Shown: positions 26,425 to 37,800 of the stretch, one piece after another
Position numbering within the stretch: the stretch's first letter is position 1
Layout of the letters: every line of letters starts with the position of its first letter
Source: Chryseobacterium paludis
GTDB lineage: Bacteria; Bacteroidota; Bacteroidia; Flavobacteriales; Weeksellaceae
Reading direction: 5' to 3'
Length of the DNA stretch: 64,000 nt
NCBI RefSeq assembly: GCF_025403485.1
Contig: NZ_CP099966.1
Coordinates: forward strand, 434,001 to 498,000
The notes under the pieces: generated by a model
What the model was told of the DNA's origin: nothing
What the model saw: only the letters and a program-made list of their open reading frames with translations
The model's database searches: none
Position numbers and translations under genes: made by a program

Positions 26425-26580
26425 TTAAACAATCGAAATCTTATTCTTAATAATTCGGTTTAAATTTAGATGGTCAAATTGTTCAAAGATCGTTGCTGTC
26501 ATAGAATTTTTGCCAATACGCTGAAAGGAATCTGCAATATCATCTGAGATGATATTATGCTTTTTAATCGTAGAAAGTTA
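26425..26580 (-). pseudogene. C-terminal relic of an unidentified gene
   Basis: The minus strand has a 50-codon open frame without start codon: SDDIADSFQRIGKNSMTATI then FEQFDHLNLNRIIKNKISIV and stop. The composition is protein-like and helical, unlike the AT-rich noise around it, so it looks like the tail of a deleted gene. I do not recognise the family. The segment AATATCATC-TGA-GATGATATT (26536-26556) inside it is an accidental or functional 9-bp palindrome. Confidence 0.4.
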
Positions 26581-26710
26581 AGGGAAGATGATAAGCTACT
26601 ATATGAGGAAGTGTCTTTGCCAAGATAATACCATTGAATATATAGAATTTTATAATGCCAGACTTTTGATTGGTTACTTTATATTATAAACTTATAAGTA
26701 ATCATTTATA

Positions 26711-26740
26711 AATAGCAAAACACCGACATAAGCCGGTGCT
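26711..26740 (-). terminator. terminator of the secreted-protein gene at 26798
   Basis: On the minus strand CACCGGCTTATGTCGGTG forms a 5-bp GC stem followed by TTTTGCT, about 60 bases after the stop codon. Confidence 0.5.
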
Positions 26741-26797
26741 CTTATTCTAATTTTTCGTAGAAATCTATGAATACTTGATGTAAGATTTTGTAAAGAA

Positions 26798-27610
26798 TTA
26801 GTCACCAATTCGAAAGACGAGTACCTGAGTAGATCTTGCAGCCAACTGCATACCTGCTCCAGAACAGTTGCCTGATTGTCCTCTTCCTAGAGCTATTTTC
26901 CAAGTTCTATTGGCGGGAATGGTCGTGGCATATGTGATCGTTCCTCCATGATTAGATAATGCTCCTTGTGAATGTGCTGCAGTACTATGAACTCTTGAAG
27001 TTGTATCATTGAGAGGGAAATCTACAAAGTATGAACTGATAGTACATCCTGTAGCATTATGGGTTGCTTCATACACAAAAGTAATCTGATATGTTCCTGG
27101 GGGGAATGTAATCGTACTAGTGCTTGTATCATAACTCATTCCAGGAATCGTATTTTTAACAACAGACATAGGAACCAGCTGCGATCCACCCGCACCCTGT
27201 GCCTGTAGAAAATTAGTTTGCGCATTTTCTAATCGGAAAACTGCTGGGTTAGGAATAGATAGTCCTCCCAATGTACCAATGTTCCTTATAACACCAGTAG
27301 AGTCGATTACAACAAGATGATCTGTAGTTGTATTCCCAGCCGAAACTCCTTGCAAACGTAATGGATCAGTTCCATTGATATGAAGTTTATTAGTAGGTGC
27401 TGTGGTACCAATACCCATGTTACCAGTGAATGTAACTGTTATGTCGTTGGCCTGCTGTGCTGCTGACGGCACTCCAGTTGATGGGTTATCTTTGGCTGCA
27501 TCAATATTAAAAACTCCTTGTGGGTTTGTGGTCTGAATTCCAACTTGGCTGAATAATAAAGTACAATTACCTAGCAAAAGGATTAGGTAGTAAATGAATT
27601 TCTGTTTCAT
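26798..27610 (-). CDS. secreted protein with C1q-like C-terminal domain
   Basis: 270 residues with a signal peptide (FIYYLILLLGNCTLLFSQ). The mature start VGIQTTNPQGVFNIDAAKDN and the GNMGIGTTAPTNKLHINGTD block are the repeat style of tail-fibre-like or cell-surface proteins in this group. From about residue 125 on the sequence (NPAVFRLENAQTNFLQAQ, TITFPPGTYQITFVYEATHN, KIALGRGQSGNC, STQVLVFRIGD) looks like a compact beta jelly-roll, the same type of domain as in the broken gene at 11.0-11.7 kb. It is probably surface exposed; the ligand is unknown. Confidence 0.75.
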   Translation of the reverse strand: MKQKFIYYLILLLGNCTLLFSQVGIQTTNPQGVFNIDAAKDNPSTGVPSAAQQANDITVTFTGNMGIGTTAPTNKLHINGTDPLRLQGVSAGNTTTDHLVVIDSTGVIRNIGTLGGLSIPNPAVFRLENAQTNFLQAQGAGGSQLVPMSVVKNTIPGMSYDTSTSTITFPPGTYQITFVYEATHNATGCTISSYFVDFPLNDTTSRVHSTAAHSQGALSNHGGTITYATTIPANRTWKIALGRGQSGNCSGAGMQLAARSTQVLVFRIGD

Positions 27611-27776
27611 AATGAATTTTTTTTTGTTAGTATTAAAAAAATATTCTTTGAAACCGAGAAATGAGGATCTGTCTTAACATAATTGCAACTTCTAGTGAAA
27701 GAATCACTTTATGTTGAATCAAATATAAATAAAATAATGATTGAGTTTATTAAATTTTTAATTAAAAGACCAAAAA

Positions 27777-28015
27777 ATGTTTTTTATTCAAGAAATAGAT
27801 GTCTTTTATTTTATGGTTGCAGGTTATGTTGCTGGTAAGGAAAGAGAAGAATATGGATTGTTCGTTGATGAATTTTCTAAATATTTATCAAAAAAATATA
27901 ATTTTAAAGAAGAAGTTCATGTAATCTAATAATCAAATCAATGTCAGTATATGATGAAATTTCTTTAGAAGTACTGAAAGAAGAGTTGTTTTATTTCTTG
28001 AATACATGCATTTGA
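27777..28015 (+). pseudogene. two short frames, remnant of a small accessory gene
   Basis: A 50-codon frame (ATG at 27777, stop at 27927-27929; MVAGYVAGKEREEYGLFVDE then FSKYLSKKYNFKEEVHVI) is followed 11 bases on by a 24-codon frame (27941-28015; MSVYDEISLEVLKEELFYFL). Both are protein-like and could be pieces of one small acidic protein of the immunity type, broken by frameshift or deletion. The family is not recognised. They fill the otherwise empty gap between the secreted-protein gene and the NUMOD4 gene. Confidence 0.4.
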
Positions 28016-28089
28016 AAAAACTGATTCCTAAAACTTTTAATTGATAAGTTACCATAAGTATCTTAACTCTTAGTACCATTTGTTTTTTA

Positions 28090-29268
28090 TTACAGGCTTT
28101 TTCCTTTAAGTAAAGAAATTCTGGTTTTTAATTTAAGCTTTGATACATCGAGATTCCATCGAGGTTCATTTTCATTAACTATGACCAATGTTTTATCATT
28201 CATGTCAAATTCTTTTACAAAAGAGTAATAAAGCAGTCGTGATATCGATAATAGGATCTTCTGGCCTTTACGGTTTAACAGGATGTAAAAATAAGGGTTA
28301 TGGCTACCATATTTATTTCTAAGATTAATGGACATGATCCTTTCTTTCCAAAAGCTTTTATTTTTGCTGGTAGTCCAGCTACCAAGGCGCTTTACCCTTC
28401 CTTTATTGGAAATTAAATATCCATTTTCAAGACCGGTTACCGGTTTCCAATGTTCCCTGGGAAGATCGTTAAGCGACAGGTTCATGCATGCTGGCGGGCT
28501 GTTCTTGTCAATGGGTGGTTTACCCAACTTTTCCCAGAGTGACTTATTGAGTAATTTACCTGAAGAATCCGACTTGCTTTCTGTGGAAATTATAAAATCT
28601 TCTTTTTTAGGGGTGTAATCTTTAAAAAACCATCTATATCCTCCTGCCGTAAGACGTTCCTTGTTTAATGCATAGAGAATGTTCCTGTCACCAATGCTAA
28701 GAGTATCATTCGCAGCACCAATATTTTCAAATGTACCTATCAATTCACCTTCAACAGTATATTGACTAATAGCCCTTTCGTGATCGTTTTGACTATTTCT
28801 AACTCTATTTTCCCTAACTCTTTTAAAGCGATCCTCGCTGATGGAGAGTTTCTCCAGATTGTCAGCATGCAGGTGAAACCGGTTGCCATCTTTAAATGAG
28901 ATAAGAAAAGGCTCAATTCCCGAATCCAGTTTTTCAACAAAATGATGATACACCAAACGTGGCACTGACTTTCGGGATCTTCTTCCTTCCGATGATAACA
29001 GACAAGTGATATTATAAAAGTTCTCATTCAGATATTTGTTGAAAAATTTCATGAACTGTAACTTCATAATCCGATCCGGTGCTTTCCGCTCTTTCCCGTT
29101 TAGTGATGTAATCCAACGTTCAAGGCTTTTCACACGGCCATAGTTGGAAATCGCATAGTTTTCAAAATTTTCAATAGGCTTCCACTCTTCACCCGGAAGG
29201 TTTAGAAGGGAAATATTGTAAAGGACGTTTTTTACATATTGGTCTTCTAGTTCAATAGGTATTTTCAT
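28090..29268 (-). CDS. NUMOD4/NUMOD1 homing-endonuclease-like protein
   Basis: 392 residues when started at MKIPIELEDQYVKN (29268); a longer upstream extension to 29325 is less likely. It has two NUMOD4 motifs (EEWKPIENFENYAISNYGRV near residue 22, and REHWKPVTGLENGYLISNKG near 285), each followed by a domain in the place of an HNH nuclease, with a NUMOD1-like segment (AISQYTVEGELIGTFENIGA) between. The HNH core is degenerate: FKDGNRFHLHADNLE lacks the metal-binding His of the usual HIDGNxxNN...NLE, and the second copy keeps even less. It may bind DNA without cutting. It stands alone on the minus strand, divergent from the Rhs locus. Confidence 0.75.
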   Translation of the reverse strand: MKIPIELEDQYVKNVLYNISLLNLPGEEWKPIENFENYAISNYGRVKSLERWITSLNGKERKAPDRIMKLQFMKFFNKYLNENFYNITCLLSSEGRRSRKSVPRLVYHHFVEKLDSGIEPFLISFKDGNRFHLHADNLEKLSISEDRFKRVRENRVRNSQNDHERAISQYTVEGELIGTFENIGAANDTLSIGDRNILYALNKERLTAGGYRWFFKDYTPKKEDFIISTESKSDSSGKLLNKSLWEKLGKPPIDKNSPPACMNLSLNDLPREHWKPVTGLENGYLISNKGRVKRLGSWTTSKNKSFWKERIMSINLRNKYGSHNPYFYILLNRKGQKILLSISRLLYYSFVKEFDMNDKTLVIVNENEPRWNLDVSKLKLKTRISLLKGKSL

Positions 29269-29523
29269 GAAAATTCTTTGCAAATGAATAACTATATATG
29301 TACCGTAAAGGCTATAATAGGGCAAAATTATAAAACTTTAACTATTAAAAAAAGACCTGACATTGTTTAAGGACAAGTTAGATTTTATGCGACATGTTTT
29401 GGCGCTTTGGTGTACTACTTTTGCAATGGGATAAGGAGTAGTGGTTTGTGAATGAATAATTAAGCATGATGAAATTCATATTAAATTATTTTAACATAAA
29501 ATTAACAAATGCTAAAAAAAAGT

Positions 29524-29531
29524 TAAATTTG
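29524..29531 (+). promoter_or_regulatory. -7 box ahead of the Rhs operon
   Basis: TAAATTTG fits the TAnnTTTG consensus about 50 bases before the ATG of the first gene. The -33 region is A-rich without a clear TTTG. Confidence 0.45.
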
Positions 29532-29581
29532 CAAGGTTTTAAATCAATATAAATAAAACTAAAAATATAAAACATAAACAG

Positions 29582-31114
29582 ATGAAAAAACTCTACATGG
29601 GTGCATGTACTTTATGCATAAGCCTAGGCCTCTCAGCACAGGAGATAGTCTGGGAAAAGAATATCAAATCCAGTACTCAGGATTTTCTAAGCCAGGTTAC
29701 GACAACCATAGATCAGCAGTATTTAATTACTGGAAGCGCTATTCAGGCTTCTAAAACTGAAGATAAACAAAACAATGGATACGATTTTCACTTGGTGAAA
29801 CTAAACCAGCAGGGCGACCAGGTTTGGGAGAAATACTTTGCAGGAAATAATCATGATTATTTATCCTCTACAGTGACTACTCAGGATGGAGGATCGCTTT
29901 TGGGAGGTACCTCGTATTCAGGAAAAGGTCTGGATAAAAAAGAAGATTCTAAGGGTGGATCAGATATTTGGCTCATTAGAATCAATGAATTTGGTGATGA
30001 ATTGTGGCAGAAAACTTTAGGAACTTCTTCTGATGAAGAAGCCAGAGCTGTTATTCAAACAACGGATTTAGGATTTTTTGTTGCTGGAAATGTTCAAAAC
30101 TCAACTAAAGGTTATGGCTCAAAAGATATTTTAATCATCAAACTTGATAAAAACGGAAAAGAACTATCACAACTGGTTTTAGGCGGAAAAGGGCTGGATG
30201 AAGTTGAAAAGATGATTCCAACCCGTGACGGTGGAGCTTTGTTAGGAATCTATTCCAGAAGCAGTACTGGAGGTTCAAAACAAACTGAAAACTTTGGAGA
30301 AGGAGACTATTGGATTGTCAAATTGGACAAATCAGGAAAAGTAGAATGGGAAAAGAATTTTGGAGGAAAAGGTGATGATCATTTAAGAACACTTGCTTTA
30401 ACTTCAAACGGATATATTATTGGAGGTGAAAGTCGTTCTGAACGCTCAGGAAATAAAACAGTTGGGATTGAAGAAGGAACTGATGTATGGTTAATCTCTT
30501 TAAATGAAAGAGGAGAGGAGCAGTGGCAGAAATCTTACAATTTTAAGAATAGAGATATCCTTATGGGAATGAGCGCAATTCATTCTGCGGATGATAAAAC
30601 AAAAGGAATTTTATTAGGTGGCTATACCCAGGCCGAAGGAAGAATAGAAGCTGATGATGAGAAATTCTGGATGCTATATCTGGATCAAAACGGAAATGAA
30701 CAGTGGAGGAAACATGTGGAAGGGAAATCCAGAAAGAGAGAGGAAAGGTTATCTGATATTAAGCTCAACAGAGATGGTTCAATCATCTTGGCAGGAACAA
30801 GTGCTGAGGAATTAGGAAAGGAGAACTGGAAGATCGTGAAATTGGGTGATAAACAATTGGATCAGTTAATAGAGAAACAAGATATCAAGATCTATCCTAA
30901 CCCTGTGTCAGAGTATGCTTATGTAGAAATTGGATATGATTTCAAAGAAGCTGATATTACTTTGTATGATATGAGTGGGAGACAATTGCAGAGTTTGAAG
31001 ACGAAGAATAAGGTAACAAAGATCAATACACAGCCATTGATACAGGGAGCTTATCTTATTGTTATCAAAACGGATACTAATAAAACGGCGAATGCTAAAA
31101 TTATTAAAAGGTAG
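29582..31114 (+). CDS. T9SS-sorted beta-propeller-like secreted protein
   Basis: 510 residues with a signal peptide (LYMGACTLCISLGLSAQ). The body is a series of 50-60 residue repeats of the type DIWLIRINEFGDELWQKTLG, DYWIVKLDKSGKVEWEKNFG, DVWLISLNERGEEQWQKSYN, predicting a beta-propeller. The last 75 residues (IYPNPVSEYAYVEIGYDF ... TLYDMSGRQLQSLK ... GAYLIVIKTDTNKTANAKII) form a type A sorting domain for the type IX secretion system, so it is exported across the outer membrane. It ends 6 bases before the first Rhs gene, so it is co-transcribed and probably part of the same surface or toxin-delivery apparatus. Confidence 0.88.
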   Translation: MKKLYMGACTLCISLGLSAQEIVWEKNIKSSTQDFLSQVTTTIDQQYLITGSAIQASKTEDKQNNGYDFHLVKLNQQGDQVWEKYFAGNNHDYLSSTVTTQDGGSLLGGTSYSGKGLDKKEDSKGGSDIWLIRINEFGDELWQKTLGTSSDEEARAVIQTTDLGFFVAGNVQNSTKGYGSKDILIIKLDKNGKELSQLVLGGKGLDEVEKMIPTRDGGALLGIYSRSSTGGSKQTENFGEGDYWIVKLDKSGKVEWEKNFGGKGDDHLRTLALTSNGYIIGGESRSERSGNKTVGIEEGTDVWLISLNERGEEQWQKSYNFKNRDILMGMSAIHSADDKTKGILLGGYTQAEGRIEADDEKFWMLYLDQNGNEQWRKHVEGKSRKREERLSDIKLNRDGSIILAGTSAEELGKENWKIVKLGDKQLDQLIEKQDIKIYPNPVSEYAYVEIGYDFKEADITLYDMSGRQLQSLKTKNKVTKINTQPLIQGAYLIVIKTDTNKTANAKIIKR

Positions 31115-31120
31115 AAACAA

Positions 31121-34100
31121 ATGCTCAAAATAAAAAAAACAATACTTCTAATTTCAACTTTCACTGTAATATTAGCTAATTCACAGTCAATTATACAGAA
31201 TGCTGTTAATAATACAGCTGTCCAATCTCCTAATGCTGCAGCACTGTTCAGGTACTCTGAAACTCCGATTTCTTTATATACAGGAGTGCCTAATATCAGT
31301 ATCCCTATTTACACAATCAAAGAAGGGGATATAGAAGTTCCAATATCTATTTCATATCACGCAGGGGGAATTAAAGTAAATGATGAAGCTTCTTCTGTTG
31401 GACTCGGATGGTCCTTGAACGCGGGAGGGCGGGTTTCTCATATTATAGCGGGAAGTAATGATTTTAGTACAAATGGATATTATAATATTTACCCTAAAAG
31501 TGCTAGTGGCTATATTGGCTCAATATCAGGATGCCCTACACCTCCTTGGAATAACAGCACTGCTGTAAGCTCTTATTATACTAATAATTTTCGTTTAATT
31601 ACAGATCCAAATTATAGCACTCTATATCCTGGAGATGATTTTCAACCTGATTTGTTTTTAATCAATCTTCCGACTAAAAGCTATAAAGCATATTTAGATA
31701 TGCCGAAAACAACTAAAACTGATTATCCAAAATTTGCAATAGCAGAACAGCCAAATATAGATTTTAAATTAATTCCTAGCTCAGGAAGCTTTATTCCACA
31801 TTCTAATGGTGCAAACAAATTTACAGTTATTGATGAAACCGGCCTTAGTTATTATTTTGACAGTGTACAAGAAATTAGTACACCACTTACAGGAACTTAC
31901 ATTACCGGAGTTTCTCAATATCTATCTAAAATAGAAGACGTTAAAGGAAGAAAAATTAATTTTTATTATACAGCTAAATTGCATGCTGATAGAATAGCCG
32001 GATGTAGGACGACAAGATATAGTTATACTTATCCTCCCAATGACCCAAGTAATCCACATTTCACAAATAGCTCTCCGGGTTTGACACAATGTAATAAACA
32101 GACAATCGATGAAAGTTTTATCGAAAAAATAGAGTTTTCTAATGGTCGAATAGAATTTGTTTGGGTTGATAGAGAAGATGTTAATAAATCCAAAAAACTA
32201 TCTTCTATTAAGATCTATAATAATTATAAATTAATAAAACAGTTTGATTTTAATTATGATTACTTCATTGCAACCGACAATCTAGATACAAATTCCTTAG
32301 TTACTTGGCTTGGAGCATCAAATAATAAAATATTTACACACAGACTTCGATTACTAGGTTTGACAGAGTCAATAACCAATGAAAAATATTTGTTTGATTA
32401 TAATTCTACTTACAATTTACCCAATAAACTAAGCTTTTCTTCGGATTTTTGGGGATACTATAATGGCCAGGCTAATAGTGATAGCTTTATTCCTAATCCA
32501 GATAAATATATAAAAGGAAGTAGTCCTTTTACAGTTAACTCATTCAATCAAGATCAATCAGGATATTGGTACAATGCATCTGTTTATTATCCAGGACCTG
32601 TTCCAGACAATGAAATACGGCATATCAACTTTACTACTGACAATAAACATTATTTATCCGATAGAAGAGCATCACTGTATTCACTGGCAGGTCTTTTAAC
32701 AAGTATAAAATATCCAACAGGCGGAAAAACAGAATTTGAATATGAACCTAATACTTTCTCTAATTATCCGATACAATCATTACTGGATAATGTAAGTCCT
32801 GGTGTTGAGCGCAATTATAGTTATGGGGGAGGTATAAGAATTAAAAGTATCAAAACAACAGAAAATGTTGGATCGAATCCCCTAATTAAGAACTATATCT
32901 ATGATGAGTCTATAGATAACGGAACAAAAATTATATCGAATGGTAATTTATCTGAATTTCCAAAATTTTATGAAGTAGAGAATAGATGCTATATTGTGAA
33001 AGGAGGAAATAGTTATCAGATTTTATCCAATACAGCTTGTCCTACTGTATATATTCCCAATATTGGTGTTCCAGACCATCCTTTTAAAATTTCGGTTTTT
33101 GAAGGAGCACAATCTCAGGGAGTATCTACGCTTCCACAAGGAGGTCTTGTTGGTTATTCTAAAGTTATCGAAAAAGTAGACGGAAAAGGAAGAACAGAAT
33201 CTTTTTTCACTAATACCTATAGTCCTACCTGTTTAAGTATGATACCCAGAGGTTCAGCTTTGATTATTGGAAATGGTAATCTTGTTAATGAGAGTCATTA
33301 TGATAATAATAATTCTTTACTAAAAGAAACAGTTTATAATTATAAATTTAATTATCCTGATAACTTAAACACTTATTTTATCTCTGGAGCTATTTTAGAG
33401 CCTGTCACTAGATTTACACCTGAATTTGGTGGCTCACAAGATAATTATCCACCATTTGGTGGACTTATTCATAGCTATAGTGTGAATCTCTATAGATCGT
33501 TATTAGAATCTGCCACGACAAAAGAATATTTTCCCCCAGGATCTAGCAATTTTGTAAAAACGACTACCTTGAATACTTACAATAATAAATATTTGCCTAG
33601 TACACAAAAAATTACATATCCTGATAATGTCATTAAAGAAACAAGTTATAATTATGCACAAGAGGATGGCAATCAATTAATGATCAGTAAAAATATGGTA
33701 GGAATACCACTGGAAACAATTATTACACAAACAAGTAATGGAGTTACAAAAATGTTATCAAAAACAAAGAAAGTTTATCCATCCTCGTTACCTGATCCTC
33801 AAGTAGGAAATTTTGTACTACCTAAATCTATACTGTCATATGACATTTCAAACAATAATAATTCTTTTACAGAAGTAACATTAGATAAATATGATGCTAC
33901 AGGAAACCTTATCCAATATACAAATAAAGAGGGAATGCCAGTTTCTATTATTTGGGGCTACAACTCAACAATGCCAATCGCAAAAATAGAAGGTACAAAA
34001 TACAGTGATATTATAACTTATGTTCAGAATATTATTACATTATCAAATAGTGATGCTGCAAATCCATTAAAAGAGGCAGAACTATTGGAAGCAGGGGATA

Positions 34101-34828
34101 ATCTAAGAAAAAATACTAATCTCAACAATTATCAAATTACAACCTACACTAATGATCCCTTAATAGGAACCACTAGTGTTACACCTCCTTCCGGAATTAG
34201 AGAATATTACAAATATGATACAACCAACAGATTGGAAAAAATTGTTGATTCAAATAATAAAATACTAAAGGAATACAAATATAGATATGGAAGTCCTTCG
34301 TCTTCCCCTATTCCAAATACTGAAAAAAGTCAAATATTTACAAGAACAAATTGCACCGGAAATACAGTTGGGGGCACTTACAATTATATAGTTCCTGCAG
34401 GTACGTATTTTTCTGATGTAAGTGAATTGGCAGCCAATCAAAAAGCATTGGATGATATAAATAGTAATGGTCAGAATGTCGCAAATCTAAATGGTCCTTG
34501 TATCCCAGTAATTTCTTGTGCATTTACATTTGTAATAAATCCTCAGTTTAGCTATAGTTCAACAAACTCAGTAGGTAATGATGTGAATTTTTATGTATCG
34601 TTTTCCAGTTACGGTATCTGGCAAAGCTGGACGAATGGCATAAATATAGGTAAAGTAGGCACAAGCTGTGTTCCTAGTGTTAATAGGGAAATAACATATG
34701 ATTCAGCTGGACGCCAATGGAAAGTTTTCATAGATACATCTGGAAATTGTACTGTAAGACTAATTTCAGGAACTGTTGATGCATCATCTTCTACTTCATT
34801 AAACTTTATGTTCCAATATCAAAAGTAA
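31121..34828 (+). CDS. large secreted Rhs/YD-repeat protein, N-terminal partner
   Basis: 1235 residues with a signal peptide. The start SPNAAALFRYSETPISLYTG, SISYHAGGIKVNDEASSVGL and GLGWSLNAGGRVSHI is typical of SpvB/TcB-like Rhs proteins of Flavobacteriia. The middle has scattered YD-type repeats (YDATGNLIQYTNKEG, REYYKYDTTNRLEKIVDSNN). The C-terminal part, from about residue 1070, has the DUF5977-like pattern CTGNTVGGTYNYIVPAGTYF and ALDDINSNGQNVANLNGPC. It carries no toxin domain; it probably forms the shell or carrier with the next gene, 12 bases downstream. Confidence 0.85.
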   Translation: MLKIKKTILLISTFTVILANSQSIIQNAVNNTAVQSPNAAALFRYSETPISLYTGVPNISIPIYTIKEGDIEVPISISYHAGGIKVNDEASSVGLGWSLNAGGRVSHIIAGSNDFSTNGYYNIYPKSASGYIGSISGCPTPPWNNSTAVSSYYTNNFRLITDPNYSTLYPGDDFQPDLFLINLPTKSYKAYLDMPKTTKTDYPKFAIAEQPNIDFKLIPSSGSFIPHSNGANKFTVIDETGLSYYFDSVQEISTPLTGTYITGVSQYLSKIEDVKGRKINFYYTAKLHADRIAGCRTTRYSYTYPPNDPSNPHFTNSSPGLTQCNKQTIDESFIEKIEFSNGRIEFVWVDREDVNKSKKLSSIKIYNNYKLIKQFDFNYDYFIATDNLDTNSLVTWLGASNNKIFTHRLRLLGLTESITNEKYLFDYNSTYNLPNKLSFSSDFWGYYNGQANSDSFIPNPDKYIKGSSPFTVNSFNQDQSGYWYNASVYYPGPVPDNEIRHINFTTDNKHYLSDRRASLYSLAGLLTSIKYPTGGKTEFEYEPNTFSNYPIQSLLDNVSPGVERNYSYGGGIRIKSIKTTENVGSNPLIKNYIYDESIDNGTKIISNGNLSEFPKFYEVENRCYIVKGGNSYQILSNTACPTVYIPNIGVPDHPFKISVFEGAQSQGVSTLPQGGLVGYSKVIEKVDGKGRTESFFTNTYSPTCLSMIPRGSALIIGNGNLVNESHYDNNNSLLKETVYNYKFNYPDNLNTYFISGAILEPVTRFTPEFGGSQDNYPPFGGLIHSYSVNLYRSLLESATTKEYFPPGSSNFVKTTTLNTYNNKYLPSTQKITYPDNVIKETSYNYAQEDGNQLMISKNMVGIPLETIITQTSNGVTKMLSKTKKVYPSSLPDPQVGNFVLPKSILSYDISNNNNSFTEVTLDKYDATGNLIQYTNKEGMPVSIIWGYNSTMPIAKIEGTKYSDIITYVQNIITLSNSDAANPLKEAELLEAGDNLRKNTNLNNYQITTYTNDPLIGTTSVTPPSGIREYYKYDTTNRLEKIVDSNNKILKEYKYRYGSPSSSPIPNTEKSQIFTRTNCTGNTVGGTYNYIVPAGTYFSDVSELAANQKALDDINSNGQNVANLNGPCIPVISCAFTFVINPQFSYSSTNSVGNDVNFYVSFSSYGIWQSWTNGINIGKVGTSCVPSVNREITYDSAGRQWKVFIDTSGNCTVRLISGTVDASSSTSLNFMFQYQK

Positions 34829-34840
34829 AGTATATAGATA

Positions 34841-37800
34841 ATGAAAAGACACTTAATAATAAAAGCTCTATTCGTGTTTGGCCTGTTATCTATAGCAAGT
34901 CAGACCTATGCACAGACCGGTACGCAAAATTATATCGAGTCGATAACTCACCTAGACACAATAAATATAAAAAAAATACGTACCGTACAATATTTTGATG
35001 GATTAGGGAGGTCAAAGCAGATCGTTAATGTGAAGGCTTCTCCAACAGGAAAAGACGTTGTAACTCCTATTCTATATGATGGATTTGGAAGACAGACAAG
35101 GGATTATCTTCCAGTTCCTCAACAGTCAACAACCAATGGAGCTATTTATGGACAGAACTCAGATTTGATTGATTTTCCAGTGGGTGATCCAGCTGGAATT
35201 TATCAAGGAGAAAAAGCCTTTTCAGAGAAAACGCTTGAAAACTCGCCTCTTGACAGGTTATTAGAACAAAAACAAGTTGGGACCGCTTGGAATGGTAAAC
35301 CTGTAAAGTTTGAGTATGCCACAAATACCTCAACAGATATCAGAAAGTATGTTACAACCACGACTTCTATAGGAGACATAACTACTTCTGTATTAAATGT
35401 ATCTAATGATTCTAATTCTTTAAATGGATTTTACAAAGCCAATCAGCTTTATAAAAACTCTGTAAAAGATGAAGATGGTAATGAAACGATAGAATTTAAA
35501 AATGGACGAGGACAAACCGTTTTGGTGAGAAAAGTAATTAATGCGACAGATAATGCAGATACCTATTATATCTATAATGAATATAGTCAACTTGCATTTG
35601 TAATTCCACCAAAGGCTTCTTTTGCCATTAAAGGTTTGGGTGTGGGATTACAGATTGCTGATACTACTTTAAACGATCTTTGTTACCAATACCGATATGA
35701 TGGTAAAAATAGATTGGTGGAAAAGAAGCTTCCGGGTAAAGGTTGGGAGTATATGGTTTATGACAAAGCAGATCGGCTTATTTTGACACAAGATGCTGAG
35801 CTGCGCAAGATCAATAAATGGCTTGTAACAAAGTATGATCTATTGGGGCGTGTGGTTTATACCGGGATTTTCTCTTCTTTAGAAGGCAGACCAAGTCTTC
35901 AGAGTTTACTGAACAATTATGTAATTACTGAATATAGAAATGCGCAGGGATTTACCAAAAACGGGATGCAGATTTATTACAGTAAGGATTTTGTGGATTT
36001 AGAAACTGTCTTATCAGTTAATTACTACGATAACTATCTCACAGGTGATCCTTTTCCTACTCTGGTATTCGATCAGACTGTACTCCCTTCGGATGTACAA
36101 CAATACGGGCGGAGTACAAAAGGCCTGCCTGTTTCCAGTTTCGTGAAGAATATCGAAGATGATAGCTGGACTAAAAACTATTTTTATTACGATCTTAAAG
36201 GAAGGTCTATAAGAGAATTTACGCTTAACCATTTGGGAGGATATACCAATGTAGAAAAACAATTGGATTTTTCAGGAGTAGTGAAAGAAATTTTAACCCA
36301 ACATAAAAGACTCGCTACAGATACCGAAAAGACAATAAGAGAAAAATTTACTTATGACGATCAGAACAGGCTTATATCTCATAGCCATCAGGTGGGTGCT
36401 GGAGCTATTGAGTTTTTGGCAAGAAACAAATACAACGAGCTTTCCCAATTAGAATATAAAAAGGTAGGGGGTACTGTTACAGCTCCGCTTCAGCAAGTAG
36501 ATTATAAATACAATATCAGAGGTTGGGTGACCCAGATCAATGATCCTAACGCCTTAGGAGGTGATTTGTTTGGATACAAAATCAAATACAATCAGGTTGA
36601 GGGACAAGAAAGTCCTAATATGGATTATTCTACTCTCAAAGTACTTCCAAAATACAATGGTAATATTGCAGAAGTAGACTGGAAAACCTCTACCATCCCT
36701 AATGATAATCTTAGAAGATATGGATACGTATATGACAATCTGAACAGACTGGTAGCTGGATTTTACCAAAAAGATACCAATCCTTCCGCGAAAGAATATT
36801 TCGAGATGATGGAATATGATCTTAATGGAAACATTACCAATCTGAAAAGATCGGCAGATGTACTTTCTGGGGATCCTAATACAAAATTAATAGATAATCT
36901 TAAGTATGATTATACAGGTAACAAACTGACAAAAGTAACAGAGCAACAACAAAACTCTACAGGTTACCCTTATTTTGTAGCTCCAAATGAAATTGGTTAT
37001 GATTTAAATGGGAGTATGATCAGTTACAAGGACAAAGATTTAGAATTAATTGAATACAATTTTTTAAATCTCCCAAGTAAAATAACAGGAAAACCAGGTC
37101 AGACACAGAAAAACACCACTAACCTTTATAGAGCAGACGGTGTAAAAATTCGGAAGATTTTTTCTGCCAGCTCGGCTATGATAACTCAGACAGATTATTT
37201 GGATGGATTTCAATATAAAGATGCCGTATTACAGTTCGTTCCTTCAGCCGAAGGTTATTATGATTTTGTAAAAAATAAGTACATTTACAATTATACAGAT
37301 CATTTAGGAAATGTAAGATTGAGTTATCAGAAGGGTACATCAGGATTGGAGGTTATTGAAGAAAATAATTATTATCCATTTGGATTAAAGCATGAAGGAT
37401 ATAATGGTTTAGCGGGTAATTCTGCTTATCAGTGGAAGTACAACGGGAAGGAGTTGCAGGAGACAGGGATGTATAATTATGGCGCAAGATTTTATATGCC
37501 GGATATCGGAAGATGGGGAGTTGTTGACCCACTGGCAGAAAAAATGACTCGTCATAGCCCATACAATTATGCTTTTAATAATCCTTTACGATTTATAGAC
37601 CCTGATGGACGAGATCCTATTGATTATGTTAATGAAAATGGGAAGAAAATTGGAACTGATGGGACTGATGTTGAGGGTACTTTAATGGTTAAAAATAAAG
37701 ACGATCAGAAAGCTATTACCACAGCAGAAAAGAACGGACAACATATTGGTACAGATAAGTTAAGTGAATTGAACATTGGTATGGTTGTTCCTCCTGATTC

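Noticed and set aside
29269..29325. Longer start for the NUMOD4 protein
   Set aside because: The additional residues (YYSLYGTYIVIHLQRIF) do not resemble the family, while the NUMOD4 region begins about 20 residues after the internal Met at 29268.
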